Shown piece after piece: positions 1 to 11,400 of a DNA stretch of 64,000 nucleotides (its first letter is position 1; every line of letters begins with the position of its first letter). Made by a program: the position numbers and the translations under genes. This stretch comes from Tetrapyrgos nigripes (lineage: Eukaryota > Basidiomycota > Agaricomycetes > Agaricales > Campanellaceae), in contig JAACJM010000137.1 in NCBI GenBank assembly GCA_013368315.1, positions 163,288 through 227,287 of the forward strand, read 5' to 3'. The notes below the pieces were generated by a model, which was not told the DNA's origin, ran no database searches, and was given only the letters and a program-made list of their open reading frames with translations.

Positions 1-1117
1 GAGAGACTGAGAGTAGTCCATGGTCTTATGTACGCCTGGGCTGGCAGAAGTCTAATTCACTGTTAGGCTATGCGACACCAAGTCCGAGTTCTTCAAGTTC
101 GGTACTGTCAAATGAACATTGCCTCAGCAGATCACATACCTCATCCCGTCTTAATGTATCATTCGCCAGAGTGCAAGCTCGATATTGTTAAAAAAACCAT
201 TGCCTCAGGCACCTTCATAGTACATACCTCTTCTCGTCTCGATGTATCATTTAACTGTACGGCACAAAATAAGGGGAAATTAGTCCTAAGGAGTTGATTA
301 TATTATTCAATTTTGATAGTCCAGAGAACTGATCCTGATGATGCGCTATGGCATTGATCATAAAGGAACTTGAAGAGAACCGGAGTGGGAAATGTTGATA
401 AGTATATTGGCAGTACCAAGCCAGCGTAAATGTAGTCTGTAGAGATTTAGACGGAGTTGATGATCACTTTCGGTCATGAACGCGGAAGGATAACAAGCAG
501 CCTTGCATTTGTAGATGATTGATCCCTCTACTCCTTATCAGTACTAGTAGAGGCTGTTCATCAATAGGCACTTATCGTTTAACCCCAGATGCATACCTAG
601 GAATAAGTATGATGGCTCGAACATCACGCAGCACTCGACAAGGTGGCTATTGCATCAGCTAAGACATTAGTTACAGTATGTGATCCCGCTGTGCGGACCT
701 GAATATTCTTGGGATCGACGTACGCGTATTATGGACGGAGTACCTTCCCGAAGCAAAGCGACTCCGAGAAAGACGACACAACTGCATCATCCACTTGTGA
801 GCTTTCTCCCTTCCCAAGTTAGTTATGATGCACTGGGAGCTGTTAGTTCAACTTGCACCCTATAGGGTACCAATATCCGTATACCAGTGGAGTGACCCCA
901 GAACCCATATAGGGACATTCACGGGTTGCGTCCGGCCTGGCTAGCTTGCGGCCATGTAGGTATATCGGTGGGGATTAGGACGGTGTGCTACCCATCAAGC
1001 GGCACCACTCGGCAAGCCGGAGTTAGCCCCAAAATGGGATACCGATTGCTTGACCATCGGCCCATCGTTTGATGCGATCTCTGACGCGGACATAGGGCTC
1101 ATAAGACCGTTCGCTTA
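1..1117. repeat. Segmental duplication copy A, first part
   Basis: This stretch recurs in the same orientation at 44403-45519 with only a handful of substitutions (for example at 82, about 235, about 500 and 711). The match continues beyond the inserted element at 4496-5636 (= 45520-46642). The left end of copy A lies at or outside the window edge. No gene is supported here: the short open frames are non-conserved and occur in both copies only because the DNA was duplicated. Confidence 0.95.
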
Positions 1118-1240
1118 CAGCGGTTTCAGTATATAATGAGAAACGCCGCGGAATTTTTTTTTTTCACCATGTAATGCGTAGCGCGTACACATGCCTGTTA
1201 TAGTAATCATCCCTTGAAACGTTACTGTCATATCCTCATC
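1118..1240 (+). repeat. Left terminal inverted repeat of the 3.4-kb mariner-type element
   Basis: It matches the reverse complement of 4371-4493 almost perfectly, including an 11-T run mirrored by an 11-A run. The few differences I see are c/t changes near the inner end. The transposase start codon lies about 45 bp inside it. Confidence 0.93.
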
Positions 1241-1284
1241 GACATTTTGGCTTGCGCGTTGCTACATCTGCTGATCAGTCTGCA

Positions 1285-2408
1285 ATGGGGAACCGGCGTA
1301 TTAGTGAAGACATCAAAGAGTGTGCCCTGAGGTTGTCGGAGTGTGGTTGGGATGTGTCCGACATCTGTTTTGCGCTGGGTATCTCACAGGCAAGTATCTA
1401 CCGCTGGAAAAGAGTCTTCGAAACATTTGGCCAGGTCACCAAGCCACCTTCCGGCATACGAGGACGCCCACGAATCATAGGCATTGCTGCGTTCAAGCTT
1501 GCAGAAGAAATCTTCGCGCGGAATAACGACACATATCTAGATGAAGTGCAGTGGTGTCTTGCAGTAGAACTTGACATCGTCGTCTCTATCCCTGCTATAC
1601 ACAACGCCTTACAGCGAGCTGGCCTTACCAGGAAGCTTCTCGGAAGATAGCCCAGGAACGAGACAAAGAGCGTCACCTGTGGTTACCAAGAGACAGTCCG
1701 AACTCAATTTTCGGGAGAAGGCTACGAGTTTGTTGCTGTCGATGAATCAAGCAAGGACGAACGCACCCTTGTACGACGCTATGGATATTCACCGCGCGGT
1801 CAACGAGCCACTGTTTCTGGTCCATTTGTTCGGGGTACTCGCTATACGCTTGTAGCAGCAATGAGTGTCAAAGGGTATATTGCAGCAAGAGTTGTGGAGG
1901 GTTCGTTGGACTCTGAAGGGTTTTTTGATTTCATAATTGAGGATGTGGTATGTCTACAATGCCTCTATTGTCTGGATTGACCTGATATAAAGCTAGGTGC
2001 CGCAAATGAAACCTTTTCCTGACGTGCAGAGTGTTCTTATCATGGATAATTGTCGCATCCATCATACTGATACGCTCCTTGATATTCTAAACTCGGAAGG
2101 TGAGTAAACGAGTGCTTATCGTCACTCGTTTTTACATGATGATATGTAGGCATCATGCTGCTCTACCTACCACCTTACTCTCCTGATCTGAACCCAATCG
2201 AAGAGTCGTTTAGCACATGTATGTCTTCTCTTTATCATAACCTACTGTTTCTCAACATCAGTTCCCAGGGAAAGCATATTTACGACGCAATGCACACATT
2301 ATTCAGTATGCAGACGATCCGAAGCTTGTATTATTAGAGTCAACAGTTTGTATTACAGGGGATATGGCAACAGCATGGTTTCGTCATGCAGGGTACATCA
2401 TTGAGTAG
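1285..2408 (+). pseudogene. DD34E transposase of the mariner-type element, probably frameshifted
   Basis: The N-terminal part (from ATG 1285) has a helix-turn-helix region ending ISQASIYRWKRVFETFG, typical of IS630/Tc1 DNA-binding domains. Catalytic motifs follow: FVAVDESS (first Asp, about 1740), LIMDNCRIHH (second Asp, about 2045) and LPPYSPDLNPIEESF (Glu, about 2200). There are 34 residues between the second Asp and the Glu. Likely introns begin at 1949 (GTATGT), 2101 (GTGAGT) and about 2220. The frame ends at TAG 2406-2408. Between about 1640 and 1715 the frame changes twice: one frame gives RKIAQERDKERHL and another gives FSGEGYEF. That points to two small compensating indels, so this copy may not make a functional enzyme unless that stretch is spliced in a way I did not see. 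Confidence 0.8.
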
Positions 2409-2520
2409 AGTATACAGCTATGAATGTGTAGAAACGGTTTGATCAGGTTATCATACAGAAAGTTGCAGTTACGAAGTGCAATGGTTGAACAAAAAGAAAG
2501 TGGTAAGGTACATAGAAGCG

Positions 2521-4359
2521 TCACTTGGATGAAACATATTCATCCCAAACACCAGCCTTCACATCACGCAAAAAACGTCTTGTGGATCTCCAGGACTGCA
2601 GCCCAAGAGAGCGCTTGAACCCAACTTCAACCCAGTCATCACGCCCAAGACTAGTGATGGCCGTATTCCCAGGAGTGTAATGGAGGCTCTGCAATCGCAC
2701 CTGATGCTCGCTTATGTCGTAATACTCGCAGAACTTGTCCAGGGACACACGGACCTTCTTGACCGGAGAATTAGGAACGAACGGAGGGGCAGAGGTGTGG
2801 ACAAATGGAATCATAGGAGGTTGGGAAGTAAACATGAAGGGATTGCGAGTTTGTTGCTGGAGCATATTCACAAGGAGGAGATCATAGAGTTGCTCACGAG
2901 AATTGTTCGAACTAGTGGCTTGAGTGTCAGCAAAAGTTGTGGCAGATGGTCCAGGAACAGGGTCAGTCGTCTTGGGTTTCTTCAAGCAGAACTTGACATC
3001 AAATGATGGGGCAGTGATAGGAGGATTGTCGTAGTCAACTCCCAGTGTACCACGAGTCTGTTTCAGACATTAGAGTTATAGAGTGAGAAATAGAAGAAAC
3101 GGAAAACATACAATGTGTGATGCCCAGCTGCTCAGGCGTGCCGCGTAGGTCATTCAGCTCCCATACTGATCCTGCTGAGTTTGTGTATGTGAGCTGATCT
3201 GGATAGAGATGGTTTTTCTTTTGGGAATAGATTTCGCGAAGCTTGTCAACGACTGGTTTGTTCTTGGCATCAAACGATAGCTGCAGTCATTTATGAGCCG
3301 ATGAGTACAGTGCGATAATAGAAACTGACCTTCTGGGTTGCAACACTTGTAGCTGCTTCAGGCACCTCCACTGATGCATAGTCAAAGACAGGTGCATCGT
3401 CAATATCAGGATTGCCTGTCTCCCAGAACTATGCAGAAAATAAGATAAATGTCAAACACAGAAAAAGAGTAAAACATGTACAATATCCTGCTTTTGAGCA
3501 TCCTTGGCTGGAGGATCCATGGTAAGGATAACCGAATATCCCTGCTTCTCGGTCCTGTAGGTGAAATCCTTCAAAAAAGCCTGATACCCAATCTCGTTAC
3601 CAATAACTGCATCTCGGCTGGGCTGGCCCTTTGCTGCACGATACATGATGCTGGACTCTGGAAGCTGGGATACACGACAAGGCAAGGTCTTTGCGACAGC
3701 AACCAAGAAGACGGCATAAGAGTCCGTTGTCTTGATGGTGAACGGTGGGCATACGACAAAATTGGGGGGTGGTGCTTTGCTTTTACCAGCTGCAGGTGGA
3801 GGTGTATTCTTGCGAACGTTGATAGTGATGGTGAGAGTTCGGATGGGAATTGAGGGCTCAGATTCCTCAGCGCTGGGTGTAATGCTCTTTTTGAGTGTCT
3901 TGCGTCGCTTTGGAGGAGGCTTGGACTCCATGTCACTGTCAGTGTCGCCTGTCTCTTGGGTTTGCTTCTTCTGAGCAGCTGCAGCTCCTTCCTTCTCTGC
4001 CTTCAGACGTGCACGGCACTCTCGTGCTCGCTGTGCAGCTTTCCTATTCTTCTCGGCCTTTTTATCAGCCTCAGCATCTGTTGGGACCATGGAACTACTA
4101 AACGTCGTCACTAAAACAACACTATTCTCAAAAAAGAGTTATTGAAAAAGCATATAATAGCGCACTGAGGTGTCCTTGCTCTGCCGCTTTGACTACTAAC
4201 GGGACCACTTCTTCGGAGCTCTCTTGCAGCTTGAGGATCCGCCATTATCTCATCGATCTCTTCGGGAGTCAAATCGTAGTGTTCTGGGTCGGGAGGGCCA
4301 AGTTCCATCTCTTCGGAAGTCAAATCATAGTGTTCTGAGTCAAGAGGGCCAAGTTCCAT
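2521..4359 (-). CDS. Passenger gene inside the mariner-type element, function unknown
   Basis: This is a multi-exon gene opposing the transposase. Likely coding exons are 4359 to about 4200 (acidic, with a 17-residue unit MELGPxDxEHYDLTxEE occurring twice), 4111-3482, 3428-3330, 3280-3112 and 3057-2521, with GT-AG introns of about 50 nt. The long first main exon has a basic N terminus (KKAEKNRKAAQRARECRARL) reminiscent of a bZIP basic region or nuclear signal, and a KRRK cluster. The last exon ends with a compact domain around LDKFCEYYDISEHQVRL that could be a helical (SAM-like) module. The 3428/3482 and 3280/3330 junctions preserve frame. The 3112/3057 junction and the link to the 5' acidic exon do not join cleanly by eye, so either splice sites are misplaced or one base is damaged. 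The start codon lies only 11 bp inside the right inverted repeat. I do not recognise the family. Confidence 0.6.
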
Positions 4360-4370
4360 GTTGCAGAGTT

Positions 4371-4493
4371 GACGAGGATATAACAGTAACGTTTCAAGGG
4401 ATGATTACTATAACAGGTATGTGTACGCGCTACGCATTACATGGTGAAAAAAAAAAATTCCGCGGCGTTTCTCATTATATACTGAAACCGCTG
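4371..4493 (-). repeat. Right terminal inverted repeat of the mariner-type element
   Basis: Reverse complement of 1118-1240 with a few mismatches. It lies immediately upstream of the passenger gene start and so probably contains that gene's promoter. Confidence 0.93.
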
Positions 4494-4495
4494 TA

Positions 4496-5636
4496 ATACA
4501 GACATACCGTCGGCTGAATGACGGCGATCTGCAGGGGATTGGCGCCATTTGGCATATATGTATATGATGGGGCATGATATATGTATATCATATTGGCAGT
4601 GTTTTTGGCCTTGACGGAGGGGTATGCACTAAGAGGGAGTATACTGTAGGCATAGCGCAATCCATAGAACTGTTTGCTTAGTCCAGATATACCGCCGGAT
4701 GGAGGACGACATGACATTGCAGCCCGTTGGCATATATGTATATGGTGTGCAATGACGTATATGTCATTGCTCACGATTAAGAGCGCCGGAAGCGCAAACA
4801 GTTCATGCGCGATCGAGGCCTTTGTGGCATATATGTATATAATACAGGCAGCCCAGTGACTACCCAAGGTTAAACCTGTAATCTTTAGTACCAATGACGA
4901 AATGCAAAGGGTTAGAATATATCTATATGCGAGATAGATTTTGGTTGATGCTGGAGTGTGGATAGCCGGTATCCCTATATCGGCCCATGGGCCTATGTCG
5001 TCCGAGTAGTTTACAATACAGGCAGCCCAGTAGCCACCCAGGCGTGAGCATGTATTTTTTAGTAAGGAATACATGTATATAGTGGATTGATGTATATATG
5101 AGATGGATACTGGTGGATGGGCGATGTGACAAGGCCAGTATCCCTATATCGGGCCATGAACGTATGTCTTCAAAGTGTATGTTATACAGGCAGCCCAGTG
5201 ACCACCCAGGCCTGAGCCAGCTATTTTTTCCGTGAAAATGTCCAAAGCTATAAGCTAGGGATGATACATACATCGGATAGATATTTTTTGATGGTGCAAT
5301 GTCCAATCGCCGGTATCCCTATACCGGCCCGGAGATCTATGTAGTCCGAGTAGTGTGTTATACAGGCAGCCAGTGACTAGTGAAGCCCGAAGCCTGAGCC
5401 TGCAATGTTCAGCAATATGTATACAGTTAAAGTTTAGTGACTGGATTTATATAGTTTGGATTGATATATTTATGGTGCAATGCAAATACCCGGTATCCCT
5501 ATACCGGCCTATGGAAGTATGTCGTCCAAGTGTGTGGTATACAGGAATCCGAGTGACCACCCAAGCCTGAGCCTTAGCCTGTGACTCTTCCTGATAATGA
5601 CCAGATGTATATAGCTATGGGTGATCTATCCGTTAG
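4496..5636. repeat. Segmental duplication copy A, second part
   Basis: Continues the match to copy B (45520-46642). Copy B lacks 18 bp present here near 5060-5085, which fully accounts for the length difference (1,141 versus 1,123 bp). It contains four spaced copies of a GGCATATATGTATAT-like motif (about 4552, 4575, 4728, 4828) and the first four units of the 176-bp tandem array. Confidence 0.95.
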
Positions 5637-6605
5637 ATAGATATTCGTTGATGGTGCAGTGTGTAATGGCCGGTATCCCTATACCGGCCAATGAACGTAT
5701 GTCGCTCAAGTGTGTGTTATACATGTGGCCCAGTGACCACCCAAGTCTGAGCATGAACCTTTAACTCTCCTGACAATGATGAGATTATATAACTATGGGG
5801 TTATATCCGTTGAATAGATATTTGATGGTGCAATGTGCAATGGCGGTATCCCTATACCGGGCGACAGATGTATGTCGTCCAAGTGTGTGTTATACATGCG
5901 GCCCAGTGACCACCCAAGCCTGAGCATGAACTGTGACTCTCCCTGATAATGACGAGATGTATATAGCTATGAGTGATATATCCGTTAGATAGATATTCGT
6001 TGATGGTGCAATGTGTAATGACCGGTATCCCCATACCGGGCCATGAACGTATGTCGCGCAAGTGTGTGTCATACATGCCGCCCAGTGACCACCCAAGCCT
6101 GAGCATGACCCTTTAACTCTTCCTGACAATGATGAGATTTCTCTAACTACGGGGGATCTATCTGTTGAATAGATATTTTGATGGTGCAATGTGCAATGGC
6201 CGGTATCCCTATACCGGGCGACAGATGTATGTCGCCCAAGTGTGAGTTGTACAGGTGGCCCAATGACCACCCAAGCCTGAGCCTGAGTGTTTAGCTCTCC
6301 CTGATAATGACGAGATGTATATAGCCATGGGTGTTATATCCGTTAGATAGATATTCGTTGATGGTGCAATGTCCATTGGCCGGTGTCCTTATACCGGACT
6401 ATGGGTGTATGTCGCGCAAGTGTGTGTTATGCAGGCAGCCCAGTGACAACCCAAGACTGAGCCTTACCTTTCGTGATAGTGACGAGATGTATATAGCTAG
6501 GGTTAATATGTACCTCGGATACATATCTGTTGATGGTGCAATGTCAAATGGCCGGTATCCCTACTCCGGACCAAGGATCTACGTCGTCCGAGTAGTGTGT
6601 GATGT
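4966..6605. repeat. Tandem satellite array, ten units of about 176 bp
   Basis: The recurring core CCGGTATCCCTATACCGG (perfect or near-perfect) starts at about 4966, 5135, 5310, 5490, 5670, 5843, 6022, 6200, 6380 and 6552. Spacings are 169-180 bp. The core is a 7-bp perfect inverted repeat (CCGGTAT/ATACCGG) around a 4-nt loop. Each unit also carries a conserved stretch resembling CCCAGTGACCACCCAAGCCTG and another resembling GATGGTGCAATG. Units have diverged by substitutions and small indels. Open frames on either strand here are repeat artefacts. Confidence 0.93.
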
Positions 6606-7271
6606 GAAATGGTCTAAGTAGTATACATAGTAACATTGTGCTTCCACCTTAAGAACAGTAGCGATCCAGTCACATCTGCAATTGCCCATAGTCACTGCCA
6701 GTTATACTAGTCTAAACCTACCGATGTTCCATTTCAGATATCCTGGTAATGTACATAACCAAGTTAGACTGGCGACTCGGACATACGTGTCTCAACCGCA
6801 AGTCTAACTTGTGCCGTGCCCGTTGGGTCAATATCATGGGCGATTAACGTTGTATTTGATCAATCCTTCCATGCCGACCTAAGCTGGCCTAAGCGGTTTG
6901 TAGTTGCACGCATGGAGCAATCTCGGATCTGTATACATATGTGCGGTTGATAGCACTCTCTTACTCCAGGTCCTGCAGTGATGGTCCGACTCCACTCAGC
7001 CACGTGTCTCGTATGTCATTTACGTCGACCATTAGGCCATGCCAAGTCCGCGTGAGGACTGAGGACCCGACCGGGCTAGGAAGAGCACGGTTTTGCGTCT
7101 GATCGTCTCACCCAATTTTCCTTGAAATTAGCCATCACCTCTAGATCACGCTTTGGCTCTTGCCTCCCACCCACATCGACGCTATCGCCAGATGACTCCC
7201 GAGGTGGTCTCCTCTCTTGATTGACTTTTCCCCCCACACTTACCTCGTTTTAGGATTCCCTTCAAGACTCT
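6606..7271. other. No gene seen
   Basis: Unique-looking sequence between the satellite array and the next gene. It becomes pyrimidine-rich towards 7250, as fungal promoters often are, but I see no specific site. Confidence 0.5.
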
Positions 7272-8205
7272 ATGTCAGGCACAGAACCAGGATCTGCCCC
7301 CTCACCTTGCCACCGCGTGGGCCGGGACAGCTGGTCCAAAGATGAAAGCCAAGATGAAAGCAAAACCCAGGAATATCGTCTCCTCGTTGAACAGGCCTTT
7401 GTGCTACCACAGGATCCAGATGGGTGCAGCGGTGATTGGAGCTGGGTCTACAAAGCAGAAGAGCCACCGTACTATTGGTGATCGTCGTCACACATATATG
7501 CTTACCACTACTTACCGTTTCTCAGGCAGGACCAAATCGAACCTCGTGGAGGTCTTCCCCTTCTCATACTGCCAACGGACCGTCAAGCCTGTAAGGATGT
7601 CATGTTCAGCAAACGATGGATCCTCTCAGGATGGGGTTCTTCGTATGCCCGAGAAGACGAGATTGAATTGAACCATCACTTGGAGGCATTTCGAGTGTCT
7701 ATAACCGGGCGAGTAGGCTTGTCCTGTGGCTCTTTGACCTGGGAAGATCCTCCCTTTGGTTTTGCAAGGAGGATGAGTACATGCTGGCTGAGCTTACCGA
7801 CGAAGCCTGGGTGGCAGAACAAGGTATGTGTATGCTTCTCGCTGACACCGCTCTGATAAAAACCAGCAATACATAGTTCGCCGATGTCACGACAGGGATC
7901 CCACCAACATTATGTTCCCAATCATATCGGGAGTCGATATGATACGACGCCGTACGGCTGCAGCTGATGAGATCCGGTCGGTCCATGGCCAGCTCACCCG
8001 TAGCCGTCGTCGAGTATACGAGATGAGCAAGGCATGGTGGTATCTACAAGATCTTCAATTGGACACCATTCGCAATAACTTACACTATGAGGTTATGGAA
8101 GAGAATGACCGTCGTCTCTTACTTCAAAAGCGGTATCAGGCTCTGGACCGGAAGTACACACACCTATGCTACCTCTCAGGTATTACCGCCTTGTATAGCG
8201 ATTAG
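7272..8205 (+). CDS. Hypothetical protein, multi-exon, one apparent frameshift
   Basis: Exon 1 starts at ATG 7272 and runs to about 7479 (ends near WVYKAEEPPYYW), where a GTGATC donor joins an acceptor CTCAG at about 7526; the split Trp codon is restored. Exon 2 continues to a GTATGT donor at about 7824. Within it the frame must change once, near 7700-7710, to pass from HHLEAFRVSIT to LVLWLFDLGRSSLWF. The last exon (about 7868-8205) encodes a charged, probably coiled-coil segment with many Arg/Glu residues (RVYEMSKAWWYLQDLQLD). The composition is Trp-rich and looks like a real gene, but I do not recognise it. It converges on the KDZ transposase to its right. Confidence 0.5.
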
Positions 8206-8499
8206 GTTAAATCTTGTAATCCGTAACTATCTGAACATGGCTGTCCCGCATAGATATATTGTGCTCATAGGCATACGTCCCTCTGCTAGGTACGAACACA
8301 GGACAAAGACGTCGAATCTTTGTCAATTGAATTTGTGTCCGGTATAGGTATATAACTCGCTTACAGGTTTAGTGCTAGAACAGGGGATCTATACAGACAT
8401 ACACGTGCATACACTCTATCAATGCCATTCAGTAGTATGTCACCTATATATTGGTAGCAACTATATAGCAGATCACTATGTATAGAAAACCCTGATCAA
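8206..8499. other. Convergent intergenic spacer
   Basis: AT-rich spacer between the 3' ends of the upstream hypothetical gene and the KDZ transposase. No gene or specific signal seen. Confidence 0.5.
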
Positions 8500-11400
8500 T
8501 TACATCTCTACACCCGTCGTCAATACTGCATCATCTTCGGTATCTATGTCATCTATGTTGAGAGTCAATGTTGGGAGATTCTCTACTCGCTCCAACACCT
8601 TCACTGCGTGATGTCTTAGTTCAGACCAGTGATCTTCTATGTGTTGTGCCCGCCTCAGGCAGAATGAGCTTTGCTGATGGGCATATGCGTTGAGCCCTTC
8701 TTCCAGGGCCCCGTCTCTAGTTACCATTCCAGGCCTGCTGACCTTCCTGTCCATCCACCACCCTGCCTTCCATCTCATGTAAGCCGACATACGTCTCAAC
8801 TCTTCACTGAGAAGCATCACTTCCTCCTTTCAGCGAAGCATTCGCGCACGTGCTTTGCACCACTCAATACAAATCACTGGGAAGGTCAAAATCAAAGATC
8901 AGAATCAAAATATCGAGGTCCAAAGCCGAATTTGTCCCCCACCAGTTATGAACTCCGGATCATCTTCTGAAGGAGTAGTACCATACCAAATCCATGACAG
9001 GGTCCGACTCCCCTCCCCTCGCACCTGGGATACTATGCCCTGGTCTACTAGATATTCTTCGTTGTCATCCTCTGGAGTGAAGACACCTTGTCTTCGCAAT
9101 CTGTCCAACCTTGCATTTCGTTGAGCTTGCTCTTCCCTATTCAGAGCCCTTTCGTTTATTCCTCAGCAATCTTCATCTCGTAGCTCTGCCAACTGAAGCT
9201 CCCATTCACCCAGCCCCCGAAGTCGCCAGAGAGCCGCTCTAGCATGTCGGTACCAGATCTTTTGGCTATGAATTCGAATATCAATTTGCCGAAGCACACC
9301 ACCAGCCCGTGTGCTTTCCACCTGCCCTGAAAGATTCCTCAGTTTGAAGCGTGTTGCCGTAGTTCGAGCTCGCAGCCCATCCCGAATCGCCTCCAGTGCA
9401 ATCCAATGCCTCCCCCTGCCGCATTCTCGCTTCCACCTCAGGTAATTCACCCAGGCAAGCTCTGGCTCGAGAACTGGACTTCGCTGTCTGATGGAAGGAA
9501 CAGTGGAAATTTCTCTGGATGGGTCAGATCTGGATCATTGATCCGATCCATGTCACCTGGACTCAGAATGTCAGCCAGACCGGGCATCAGCAATCGTTGG
9601 AGCGCATGAAACTGGAAAATACGTTTGAAAAGCGATGAGCGTCTCTGGTGTAATTCCAATTGTTGAGTTGGGGTGAGTATAGTATTCACAGTAGTGAACA
9701 GGGCAAGGTTTCGTCTGAAGAACGAGTTAGTATCAATAGTTACGGAGCTTGAAGAGATATATGTAATACACACTGAGCCTCCTGTAATTCAATACCCATA
9801 ACAATAAACCTCTGGGGACTCGAGGGATATCTCAACGCCCCCCCACTATTGAAATGGGCTGCTTCTTCCTCTGCCATCTCAAGCTGAATCAACTTGAGCT
9901 GGTCCTTGTTATTGGCTACGTTGTGTCATTGAGACCATTTTGCCTGCCACAAAACCACACTGACCTGCATTCTCATCCTCATATGGACATGGCAATTCGT
10001 TGTTGTCCTCCCAATCAATCATGCTTTGTTTCCAACGATCCAAATGCGATCTACCGAGATTCTGTTCCAATCCAATATCAAAACGTCGAAAATCCTTGTA
10101 GAATTGATCAAATTCTTTGCATGCCGAAATCAAACGCTTGGCGAGCACTTTGTCTGTACACCCATGCATGAGCAAGTGAACAAAACCGGCGTTATGACTT
10201 ACCGAGACTTTCCACATTCAAGTAATTATGAAATCCAAAGATATCATCAAGCGTCTGAGCCCTGGCTCCTGGTCCCATCTCTTTTGTCTGTGCTGCTGCC
10301 TTGTTTGTAAGTGCCCAACCTTCCTCGATTACCTCTCCATGAGTTTCACCGCATCCCAGAGTATATTCAAAGTTAAATTTGGTGTGACACTTTGGCTGAT
10401 GCGCCCGGAGATGAAACTTTGGTATCAAGAACTTTACACCAGTGTCCTTGAACCTGACTTTGATGTCAGGGTCTAGGCCTTCCATTCGTGACCAGAAATT
10501 TCGACTCCACTGGCATGAAATATCGTAAGACACCACTATACAAAGATACTCCGTGTCCTTGATAGTGCACCAGAACACGAAATCGACATTGCAATATCTG
10601 AGCTCCCATCAGCCACTGAATCACAAGACATGTATTGCCAAAAATGCGTACCTCTCTCCTTTTTGTAAATCTCCAAGACCTGACACCCGCCACATCCGAT
10701 GTCGGCCGCAACAAACCCCAGCTATGCCACTGACCCGGAGGCCGACAACGATCTTGATATTTGACAAGGTCATCGCTTGGAACCCGGAGCAATTGCTCAT
10801 CTGATCACAACCATTGACATGAGGGTGAGAAACTATTGATATCAGGTTGACTCACATCCTCCTGGTCAACATGCTTAAGCACATGTTCCTTATACGGTGA
10901 GCTTGGACAAAGATATGCGAAGCCATCACCCAATAAAGGACTTTTGTTCTCGTCTGATACAATACGATTACGCAATCGGAAATTTGCATCCAGAGCTAAG
11001 AAAAGCGTATAGAGATATCTGTGGCCATAACTGAATACAGGTATTTCGAGAAGGATTTTACCAGACTCACTGCAGCTCAGGTCCTTTAAGTTTCCAATCC
11101 ACTGGCAAATTCTTTTCAGGAAGAGAACATGCTGGACACTCAATGGCCAGTTCTCCGAACGAAGTACCTGCAATGCCAGACTCTGCATGCCCTCAGCCAC
11201 CTCTTTTACACATTTTTAAGTTGCGCCACTGGACCGTTGCCCGAAGAAATGTGTTATAACGATCCTGCACAAACCACACTCAGCCCACGCCGCATAGGAG
11301 GAAAAGCACACACCTTTGGTTCCGTATGCTGACGTTCTTTGGTCATTAGAGCCAGCCCACGGTAATAGTCGTAGGCAGGAAGCTTGCCGAGACAGTTCAG

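Larger units (their letters stand above)
1118..4493. mobile_element. Tc1/mariner-superfamily DNA transposon carrying a second gene
   Basis: The element is 3,376 bp and is bounded by CAGCGGTTTCAG at the left and its reverse complement CTGAAACCGCTG at the right. It is flanked by TA on both sides (1116-1117 and 4494-4495). The duplicated locus at 45511-45530 reads straight through as TTCGCTTAATACAGAC with a single TA, so the exact insertion can be read from the window alone. Terminal inverted repeats are about 123 bp. Inside are a DD34E transposase (plus strand, left) and a multi-exon gene of unknown function (minus strand, right) that converge on each other. TA duplication, inverted repeats and DD34E chemistry are family hallmarks of IS630/Tc1/mariner. 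The extra gene is not a usual component of that superfamily. Confidence 0.95.

Noticed and set aside
4475..5074. A 199-codon open frame (minus strand) across the duplication
   Set aside because: It lies in satellite and AT-rich repeat DNA, recurs partly in copy B only through duplication, and has no protein-like composition.
4966..6605. CRISPR-like array
   Set aside because: Whole units of about 176 bp repeat with divergence; there are no short repeats separating unique spacers, and the context is eukaryotic.
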